Shown piece after piece: positions 57,163 to 64,000 of a stretch of 64,000 nt of DNA (positions are counted from its first letter, which is position 1; every line of letters starts with the position of its first letter). The translations under genes and the position numbers were made by a program. The stretch covers positions 4,650,001 to 4,714,000 of the forward strand of contig NC_016457.1 of assembly GCF_000226115.1 (NCBI RefSeq), read 5' to 3'. The notes beneath the pieces are model-generated. The model had not been told where the DNA came from, did no database searches, and worked only from the letters and a program-made list of their open reading frames with translations. This DNA is from Thermothielavioides terrestris NRRL 8126. Its lineage: Eukaryota; Ascomycota; Sordariomycetes; Sordariales; Chaetomiaceae.

Positions 57163-58519
57163 TCATTTGCCCTCCTTCCTGGCCGCTGCAGCCGCCTCCT
57201 CATCGGCGATGAGGGCCTGGATGTCCTTGTTGATCAGCCAAGTCTGCACGCTCTCCATGATCTTCCCTAAAGTCTCACCGCCCCGGAGCACATCCGGCAG
57301 GTTGTGGGCGTCCAGTCCGCTCCGATGGTCCGTACACCGGTCCTGCTGGTACTGGTACGTCCGGATTTTGTCGCCCCGCGTGATCTGCGAGTTGGCCAGC
57401 ACGCTGCTGCGCAGCTGCCGCGCCTGCTCCTCCCTGGCCTCGCGCCGTTGCTGCGCGATCCTCGACCGCAGCAGCCGCCAGGCCTCCTCGCGGTTCCGCT
57501 GCTGTGACCGCGAGTCCTGCATGCTGACCGTCGTGCCCGTGGGGATGTGCGTCAGCCGGACGGCCGACTCGGTCTTGTTGACGTGCTGCCCGCCCGCGCC
57601 GCGCGCCCGCATCGTCTCGCTGCGCACCTCGGCCGGGTTGATGTAGAAGTCGCTCTCCGGGTTGTCCCAGTCGGCCTCCGACTCCGACGTGCTGTTCTCC
57701 GGGAACGAGGGGAGCACCCAGACGGCCACGGCGCTCGTGTGGGTGCGCCCGCTTTTCTCGGTCGCCGGCACCCGCTGCACCCGGTGCATGCCTGCCTCGC
57801 CGCGGAAGAGGCCATACGCGCCCGGCTCCTGGATTTCTAAGACGGCCTCTTGCAGGGCAATCTCGCCCTCCGAGCCCGTCTGGCCGTCGCTGTCCGAGGC
57901 TTCGTACTTCACGACCCGCGTGCGGTAGCCCTTGTTCGAGCAGTATGCCCTGTACATGTGGAAAAGCGAGTCGGCGAAGAAGCGGCCCTCGGTTCCTCCG
58001 GGACCAGGCCGTATCTCGAGCAGACAGGGCATGTCGGCGAACGGGTGTTTAGGCGTCAGCGCAATCGAGAGCTCCCGGCTCGAGTCGGCGAGCTGGGCGT
58101 TCGTCGCCTCGAGGTCGTCCTGGGCCAATTCCCGTAGCTCGGCATCATTGGATTCCAGCAAGCCGTGCAGCTCGCGGAGCGCCTCCCTTGCCTTCTCGAA
58201 CTGCCGGAGCGCGTCTGCGACTCGCGAGATCTCGCCCGCGCGTTTCGCTGTCTTTGCGTCAAAGTCCTTCGCCAATGCCGCGCTCAGTTGTTGGTGCTCG
58301 GCGGCAAGTCTTCGAGCTCGATCGAGGAGCGCAGGGGGCAGGTTCACTGGCGTCTCTGGTCTAAATGTCAATAACGGGTGTGAGATCCCAAGAAGCTGCC
58401 TGGGCGGCATTGCAGGACGAGGGGTACCTACCTGTGCTAGCTCTCCGAATAGACCGAGAAATACCGACGCGCCTTAGGGACCGCGCGCAGCTCCGACACA
58501 CCCATGGTGCCGCGAACAT
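57163..58519 (-). CDS. mrf1: Mitochondrial peptide chain release factor 1 (Mrf1)
   Basis: Recognises UAA/UAG on mitoribosomes and triggers peptide release. Two minus-strand exons, 58519-58432 and 58355-57163; 426 aa. Exon 1 encodes an Arg-rich presequence (M-F-A-A-P-W-V-C-R-S-C-A-R-S-L-R-R-V-G). Exon 2 holds an N-terminal helical domain, P-G-P-G-G-T-E-G-R, and the catalytic G-A-G-G-Q-H-V-N-K-T-E-S-A-V-R-L-T-H loop. It also has the D-K-I-R-T-Y-Q-Y-Q-Q-D-R-C-T-D-H-R segment typical of class I factors. Two splice choices keep the frame: donor GTAGGT with acceptor ACCAG (used here) or donor GTACCC with acceptor TTTAG, five bases earlier at the 3' end. They differ only at S-T-E versus S-T-G-R-P-E. 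The gene is 358 bp from, and divergent to, the TrpRS gene. Confidence 0.93.
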
Positions 58520-58877
58520 GGTTGCAAAGCACCGGGGTGCTGTCGCGTGACGGGCATCAGAGCGCAGGGCACGAGGCGCACGGGAATCGTTGCATCTTTT
58601 CTTCGAGTTCGCTGAGCCGAGCCCCTGGCGTTTTCTCTTGGCAGGCAATTGCAGCAGTTCTGCCGCCTAGCTCCGCCTTCCCCTTCCTTCCCCTGATTCC
58701 CCTTCTCCCCGCCGAGAAGTGCCAAGACCCTTCAGTGCCCCTCCCCCACCATTGCTGATACTTTTGGACACGGCAGTGTGATTCCGACCATTGACTCACC
58801 CGTCCGTACCTGCGGCCGTCTGCCATTTCCCACCGCAATCTACGGCCAAGGACACAATCGCAAATCCAATTTTTGCC
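58520..58877. promoter_or_regulatory. Divergent promoter region, Mrf1 / TrpRS
   Basis: 358 bp between two divergent translation genes, with a pyrimidine-rich stretch near 58670-58750. I see no TATA box. Confidence 0.5.
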
Positions 58878-61027
58878 ATGGCGACCAACGTCAACGCCGC
58901 GGCTCTCGACGAGTCGCCCGTGCCCGACGCGGTCCAGCCCAAGCAGCAAAAGCAGACCGTTGATCCCTACAATGTCAGTTTGCAATCCCCGCCTGTATCG
59001 AGCTGTTCGGACCGTATACATGGCGCAGAACCTGACCCTTTTTGACCCCTTCCCCCCGGTTCTAGGTGTCTGGCGAAGTGGGCGAGGACGGCGTGGTCAA
59101 GGCCATCGACTACAACAAGTTGATCGACGAGTTCGGCACCAAGAAGATCGACGACGAGCTGCTCGCTCGCTTCGAGCGCGTGACCGGCAAGCGGCCACAC
59201 CACTTCCTGCGCCGAGGCATTGTCTTCTCCCACCGAGACTTCGAGCTCATCCTGGACCGATACGAACGCGGCGAGCCCTTCTTCTTGTACACGGGCCGCG
59301 GGCCCTCGTCCGACAGCGTCCACATCGGGCACACGATTCCGTTCGAATTTACAAAGTGTATGCGTCGGGTTGCAAGTCTACCGTGAGTTGGGCAGGAGCT
59401 GACGACCGCTGTGACAGGGCTCCAGGACACATTCGACGTGCCTGTAAGTAGGGCGGATCCCCCCTGGTCTCGCTCGTCAATGGTTCCTCGTGGCTGACGT
59501 CCTTGTAGCTCATCATTATGTTGACAGACGATGAGAAGTCAGTCGAGCAACCTGCCAGAAAATGTAACAATCACGGCTGACACCGCCCAGGTACTTGTTC
59601 TCGGAGAAGCGAACGATCGAGGAGGTCCAGGGGTATTGCAACGACAACGCCAAGGATATCATTGCCATTGGCTTCGATCCCGCCAAAACGTTCATCTTCT
59701 CCGACGTAAGCGCAAAGTGAAATTGCAACTAGAGAGGATCTCAGGGGCTGACGACGTGAGGGTCGGTCAGTTCGATTATGTCGGCGGCGCCTTCTACAGA
59801 AATATCGTCCGCCTGTCCAAACACATCACGCTCAATCAGGCACGTGCCATCTTTGGCTTCAACGACAGCACAAACATTGGCCGTATTCACTTTGGGAGTA
59901 TTCAAGGTACGTGGCGACACAAGTGGTTGGGCTCCATGGGACCTAACAGGAGTGCAGGCGCAACCAGCTGGGCGTCGTCATTCCCACACATCTTCGGCGA
60001 GGACGAGACGAAGACGGTCGGGATACCGGCGCTCATGTAAGTGGGCCGAGGACTGACTTCCCCGCAACAGCGCTGACGCTTTGCAGCCCATGCGCCATCG
60101 ACCAAGATCCGTAAGTCACCCCTTCGACAGGGCCAGGAGAACACACCATTCCCCGGTTTCCCTATCCTTTACTACTCCTTGCAGAGGCACGTACTAATGA
60201 ACGCACAGATGTGAGCACTGCGCTTTCTTGACGATAGCACACACCGAACTAACCAGAGCAGACTTCCGTATGACGCGAGACGTGTCGGCAAGGCTAAAAT
60301 ACCAGGGCAAGCCCTACGCCAAACCAGCACTCATCCACTCCCTGTTCCTGCCAGCTCTCCAAGGGCCCGGCACCAAGGTATGCCGCCATCCGTCTTTTCG
60401 ACTTGCGACTACGGCTGACGACAGTTGAAGATGTCGGCGTCGATTGACGAGTCCGCAAGTAAGTCGCCAGACGAAAACATTCCAGGCCGCCCTCTAACAC
60501 AGCCAGTCTTCATGAGAGACACACCCAACCAGATCAAGAATAAGATCAACAAGTACGCCTTCTCCGGCGGCAAGGTGTCAATCGAAGAGCACAGGCAATT
60601 CGGGGGCGACACCTCGGTCGACGTGGCCTTCCAGTACCTGCGCTTCTTCCTCGAGGACGACGAGGAGCTCGAGAAGATCAGGGTCGCGTACGAGAAGGGA
60701 GAGATGCTGACGGGCGAGTTGAAGGCCATCTGCATCAGGGAGCTGCAGAGATACGTCTCCGCCTTCCAGGAACGGAGGGCAAAGGTGGACGACGAGACGG
60801 TCAAGCTGTTTATGCAGAGACGGCCGCTGAAGTGGGGCGGCAACCCCCGGGCGCCTATCGTCGTGCCCAAAGTCGAGGACGGCGATGCCGGCGAGGCGAA
60901 GGAGGATGGCGAAGGCAAGATGACCAAGAACCAGCTCAAGAAGCTGGAGAAGCTGAGGCAGGCGGAGGCGAAGAAGGCGCAGAAGAAGGCTGAGAAGGCG
61001 GAGCAAGCTGCTGCGAAGACGGCGTAA
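58878..61027 (+). CDS. wrs1: Cytosolic tryptophanyl-tRNA synthetase
   Basis: Class Ic synthetase that charges tRNA-Trp. Twelve exons: 58878-58973, 59066-59357, 59418-59443, 59509-59537, 59591-59705, 59771-59906, 59958-60036, 60087-60110, 60209-60210, 60262-60377, 60431-60458 and 60507-61027; 487 aa. Landmarks: H-I-G-H at 118-121, [33 protein letters not shown], and K-M-S-A-S at 305-309 (split by an intron before the Met). The C-terminus is a Lys/Glu/Ala-rich extension. The last stretch before F-R-M-T needs a 2-nt exon (AT at 60209-60210) to give the invariant P-Y-F. The alternative, without it, uses the acceptor at 60256 and yields P-A-D-F. All other junctions are GT-AG and restore conserved sequence. 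Confidence 0.95.
60209..60210 (+). other. Putative 2-nt microexon of the TrpRS gene
   Basis: Upstream: branch site TACTAAT and acceptor GCACAG. Then AT. Then donor GTGAGC, branch site GAACTAACC and acceptor GAGCAG 51 bp on. Joining CC|AT|ACTTCC gives P-Y-F, the residues invariant in eukaryotic TrpRS. See findings for the rival splice. Confidence 0.65.
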
Positions 61028-61545
61028 GCCGGGCTAGCGGGGTGGGAGTTGGTGAGGCGCTGCCATGGCTAGAGATAGAAGGTCTGCGATTTCTACATGG
61101 TATCGTGGGATGTATCCGTAGAGCGATCTCGAAGCGAGTTGGGTGGAAATACATGAGAGAGTGCGATGCCGGCCTCGGCCCCGTTTCAGGAGGCGGCAAG
61201 TCGATGAAATCGCAGCGCTTGCTCTTTCGAGGCTCCATTTGATGGACAAGGGGAGCTGAAGCTGACCTGAAATTTACCGCAGCGAGCTCGGCAGCGCTAG
61301 TCAACGGCAGGGCGTAGACTACGTGCCATGAGTCCCGCCGCCTACATGAAAGAGCTCCCTAGCCTACCTACCTACCCAGCGTACTCACTGAAACATCTCC
61401 CCAACCTCTCCGTCACCATTAAACCAAGAACTCCAAACCATCGACCGACCGCCACCTCTTTCCGTTCCTTCCACAAAAAAAAAAAAAAAAATAATAATAA
61501 TAATCAGACGTACACTTGAAGAGAAAAACGAAAAGAGAGGCCAAA
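61028..61545. other. Intergenic, TrpRS 3' / GST promoter
   Basis: 518 bp with the TrpRS 3' flank and the leader of the GST-like gene, which ends in an A-tract and (TAA)n repeat (61475-61504) 42 bp before the start codon. Confidence 0.5.
61475..61504. repeat. Poly-A plus (TAA)n microsatellite in a 5' leader
   Basis: Seventeen A residues pass directly into several TAA repeats, just upstream of the GST-like ATG. It is likely transcribed in the 5' UTR. Confidence 0.85.
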
Positions 61546-62487
61546 ATGCCCCGCTACGTCCTCCACATCGCCAACAAGAACTACTCGTCCTGGTCGCTGC
61601 GCGCCTGGCTCGTCATGCGCCAGGTTCTGTCCCGCGGCGACGACGGCGGCGGCGACGGCGTGCCCTTCACCGAGAAACTGTGGCCCATGGCCTCCGGGTC
61701 GATGGCGCAGCCGCGCTGGCGCGCCTTCTCGCCTGTCGCGCACGTGCCCTGCCTGCATGTTTTTCTTGCTGGCGAGCCTGATGCTGCTGCTGCTGCTCCT
61801 GGTGTTACTGCTACTGCGGCTGCTACTGCTGCTGCTGGGTCAGGGTCAGGGTCCGGGGCTGGGGCTGGTTCGGGGAACGGGGAGCGGTCGTCGTCGCAGT
61901 GGGAACCTGGACGGGGCGAAGAAGGGGAAGGGAGCGGAGCGGGGGAGGACGGCAGGCCCCTCGTGCTCTGGGAGTCGCTCGCGATCGTCGAGTTCCTCGC
62001 CGAGGAGCACCCGGCCGCGCGCGTGTACCCGGCCGACCGGGCGGCGCGGGCGTGGGCGCGGTCGGCGGTCGCCGAGATGCACGCCGGCTTTGCGGCCGTC
62101 CGGCGCGAGATGGGCATGAACGTCGGCGTGCGGATCGCGCTGGCCGAGGAGGCGTTTACGGACGCGCTGGTCGCGGATCTGCGGCGGCTGGACGAGCTCT
62201 GGAGCGAGGGCCTGAGCCGGTTTGGCGGGCCTTTCTTGGCCGGCGCCGAGTTCACGGCCGTGGATGCATTCTATGCGCCTGTCGTGCTGAGGCTGCAGAC
62301 GTACGTCGGCACGCTGGACCGGATGGGCGAGGCCGCGAGGGGTTATGTGGAGAGGATGTTGCAGGTGGAGGGGGTGCGGGAGTGGGTGGACGCAGCGCTG
62401 AAGGAGACATGGCGGGAGCCGGTGCACGAGGCGGAGTGCTTGGAGGGGAAGGGGAGGACGTTGATTGCTGACTTGAGGGCGGCGTAG
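61546..62487 (+). CDS. Glutathione S-transferase-like protein with low-complexity insertion
   Basis: Single exon, 313 aa; usual members are about 210-240. The thioredoxin-like N-terminal domain begins Y-V-L-H-I-A-N-K-N-Y-S-S-W-S-L-R-A-W. The N-Y-S-S-W-S-L-R block is the signature of a bacterial-type GST subgroup, with Ser14/15 as likely glutathione-activating residues. V-A-H-V-P-C-L-H (cis-Pro loop) and L-W-E-S-L-A-I-V-E-F-L-A-E follow, then the helical C-terminal domain with F-L-A-G-A-E-F-T-A-V-D-A-F-Y-A-P-V. Between them, residues about 76-137 are an Ala/Thr/Gly/Ser-rich insertion encoded by GCT and GGG-type repeats. I start at the ATG at 61546 (CAAAATGCC). Substrate unknown; detoxification or maleylacetoacetate isomerase-like activity are both possible. 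Confidence 0.85.
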   Translation: MPRYVLHIANKNYSSWSLRAWLVMRQVLSRGDDGGGDGVPFTEKLWPMASGSMAQPRWRAFSPVAHVPCLHVFLAGEPDAAAAAPGVTATAAATAAAGSGSGSGAGAGSGNGERSSSQWEPGRGEEGEGSGAGEDGRPLVLWESLAIVEFLAEEHPAARVYPADRAARAWARSAVAEMHAGFAAVRREMGMNVGVRIALAEEAFTDALVADLRRLDELWSEGLSRFGGPFLAGAEFTAVDAFYAPVVLRLQTYVGTLDRMGEAARGYVERMLQVEGVREWVDAALKETWREPVHEAECLEGKGRTLIADLRAA

Positions 62488-63187
62488 GAAGGGAATGAGA
62501 AAAGGAGTGGCAAGCGACTTGCAGATGGGCTATCAAGCCAGACAAGCGTGGGTGCTTCTTGATGTCCGCTCTGGGATATGATTATGTACACGCAGTGCCG
62601 CAGGGCTGTCCGGTCTTTTCCACCTTGATTCCCACGCGGTTTCGACTCGGAAGCTCTTACGGCGTGCATGTAGACGTGTGAGTCACGCTATTTCCGGCTG
62701 ACCGTCCCCTTCATGGATATGATATCCGGCGAGTCTTTTGTCCATGTTGTTTTTATGTTTTCATACCCAACCAAACGGACGCTGGCTGGTGTTATAGTTG
62801 CGAAATCCGGGTATGCCAGTGCCGGTGTTGTTTATTAACTTGCAAGCAAACGAATCTACAGATTACACTCCTCCCCTTAAACAAGTCAAACATTCCGCCG
62901 GTCCGGGTTGATTACGTAGGTATCCAGGAAGCCGCCCCTGGTTCTCGGCTCCCCGCGGTCTCCACTCCATCCGCAGCGAAGACCAAGGAGGGGGAGGGGT
63001 CGCACCGCTGCGGCCCGCTGGCCCATTCCGCAACAGGCCGGATATATACCGGAGGCGATAAGGGGTCAACATGTCGAGGATCAAGTGTTTGTTTGCTCAT
63101 CCTTGCCGCCGGATTGCCATCGGTCCCCGACAGCCCTATCCAACAGCAGCAGCAGCGCAGCCCTTCACACACTCATCGAGGTTCGAC
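62488..63187. promoter_or_regulatory. GST 3' flank and GGT promoter
   Basis: 700 bp with no supported gene. A TATATA box at 63043-63048 lies 140 bp before the preferred GGT start. Confidence 0.5.
63043..63048 (+). promoter_or_regulatory. TATA box of the GGT-like gene
   Basis: GATATATACC on the plus strand. It is only 23 bp before the first in-frame ATG (63071), so transcription probably begins after that codon; this favours the second ATG at 63188. Confidence 0.5.
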
Positions 63188-64000
63188 ATGCCGCTCACGA
63201 CGCCGTCCGTGTATCCGCCGCCGTCGGCCGAGTTCATGAAATGGCCTAGCCGCCGGAGCGTGGTACACAGCACGAAGGGCATCGTGGCCTGCACCCAGCC
63301 CCTGGCCGCCAAGTGCGGCATCGACATTCTTAACGCCGGAGGCAACGCTGCTGTAAGTCATATCATCGTTGCTACCATGGACAGCCGGGTTGGAGTCAAG
63401 CTAACCAAAGCACTCTCATAGGATGCAGCCGTGGCAGTGGGTATGGCATCATGAGGCCCTCTAGGAACGTACTGCAACCAGTCCCACTTATGCTGACCCG
63501 CCAGCCGCCGGCCTCAACATGACGGAGCCCTGCTCGACGGGGATCGGCGGCGACATGTTCTGCTTGTACTACGACGCCAAGACGGGCACCGTGTCGGCCC
63601 TGAACGGCTCCGGGCGCTCTGGCGCCAAGTGCACGCTCGAGAGGATCCGCAAGGACCTCGGTCTGGCCGACGGCGAGTCCGGCACGATCCCGATGAGCAG
63701 CGTTCACGCCGTCACCGTGCCGGGCGCCGCCGCCGGCTGGGTCGACACGGTCGAGCGCTTCGGCAGCGGCAAGCTGAGCCTGGCACAGATCCTGGCGCCG
63801 GCCATCGAGCTCGGCGAAAAGGGGTTCCCGGTGTCGGAGGACGCCGCCTTCTTCGTACGAGCGACCCATCTAGCTAGCTTCCTGTGCATTGGCCGCCCCC
63901 TCTCCCCGGGCTTTTAGCAAGCAGACTGACAACCTCGGCAGTGGCAGCGGTCCGAGCAGATCCTCCGCAAGGCCTCTCCCAACTTTGCCGAGATGCTCAA
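63188..64000 (+). CDS. Gamma-glutamyltransferase-like protein (Ntn-hydrolase), partial
   Basis: N-terminal part of a GGT family enzyme, cut by the right edge. Exons in the window: 63188-63352, 63422-63440 (19 nt), 63505-63854 and 63942 onward. Family landmarks: [70 protein letters not shown] and L-A-P-A-I-E-L-G-E-K-G-F-P-V. The S-R-R-S start of the fold and the lack of a signal peptide resemble the YwrD-like subgroup rather than secreted Ecm38-type GGT. The catalytic Thr lies beyond the window. The 19-nt exon is confirmed by the continuous [11 protein letters not shown] motif. An alternative upstream start at 63071 would add 39 residues. Confidence 0.9.

Overview
The window is nuclear DNA of a filamentous ascomycete, most likely a Sordariomycete close to the Sordariales/Chaetomiaceae. 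The evidence is short (50-180 bp) introns with GTRNGT donors and CTAAC/CTGAC branch sites, GC-rich third codon positions, no operons, and a gene set typical of this class (Gyp7, Mkt1, Mak16, Mpe1, Get3, an Irc20-type helicase). The genus is an inference. I recognise 20 protein genes, 19 complete and one running off the right edge. I reassembled their exons by hand from splice signals and family conservation, and all exon sums stay in frame.

Layout. 0.4-5.0 kb: an Irc20/SHPRH-type SNF2-RING helicase (-), divergent from mitoribosomal protein mS41 (+, 6.0-6.8 kb). 6.8-18.3 kb: gene-poor; the only gene is a basic-region transcription factor (13.1-14.0 kb) behind a 6.3 kb empty upstream region. 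18.3-30.3 kb: dense housekeeping block with ER glucosidase I (+), Gyp7 Rab-GAP (-), Mso1-like exocytosis protein (-), ribosome-biogenesis factor Mak16 (-, five exons) and mitochondrial tRNA-modifying GTPase Mss1 (+). 30.7-31.0 kb: a tiny three-exon gene for a 55-residue charged repeat protein. 31-35.7 kb: empty. 35.7-39.4 kb: Mkt1 (+) convergent with Sec61-gamma/Sss1 (-). 41.7-43.8 kb: an unknown Ser-rich protein (+) convergent with 5-hydroxyisourate hydrolase (-). 44.9-45.8 kb: a long palindromic, minisatellite-rich element. 46.1-50.4 kb: Get3 (+) convergent with the polyadenylation factor Mpe1 (-). 52.2-55.6 kb: Ups1 lipid-transfer protein (+) convergent with a secreted serine carboxypeptidase (-). 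57.2-61.0 kb: mitochondrial release factor Mrf1 (-) divergent from cytosolic tryptophanyl-tRNA synthetase (+, 12 exons). 61.5-64 kb: a glutathione S-transferase-like protein and the start of a gamma-glutamyltransferase-like gene (+).

The genes do not form a pathway cluster. Most are conserved single-copy functions: secretory pathway and ER (glucosidase I, Sss1, Get3, Gyp7, Mso1-like), mitochondrial translation and lipids (mS41, Mss1, Mrf1, Ups1), RNA (Mak16, Mpe1, Mkt1, TrpRS) and small-molecule metabolism (HIU hydrolase, GST, GGT).

The items most worth a second look are: an apparent 2-nucleotide microexon in the TrpRS gene; the tiny gene at 30.7-31.0 kb, which grew by tandem duplication of an exon together with its intron; the roughly 970 bp palindromic element at 44.9-45.8 kb; and a 19-nucleotide terminal exon that supplies the catalytic Cys motif of Mss1. 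I saw no tRNA, rRNA, CRISPR array, retrotransposon coding sequence or secondary-metabolite cluster.
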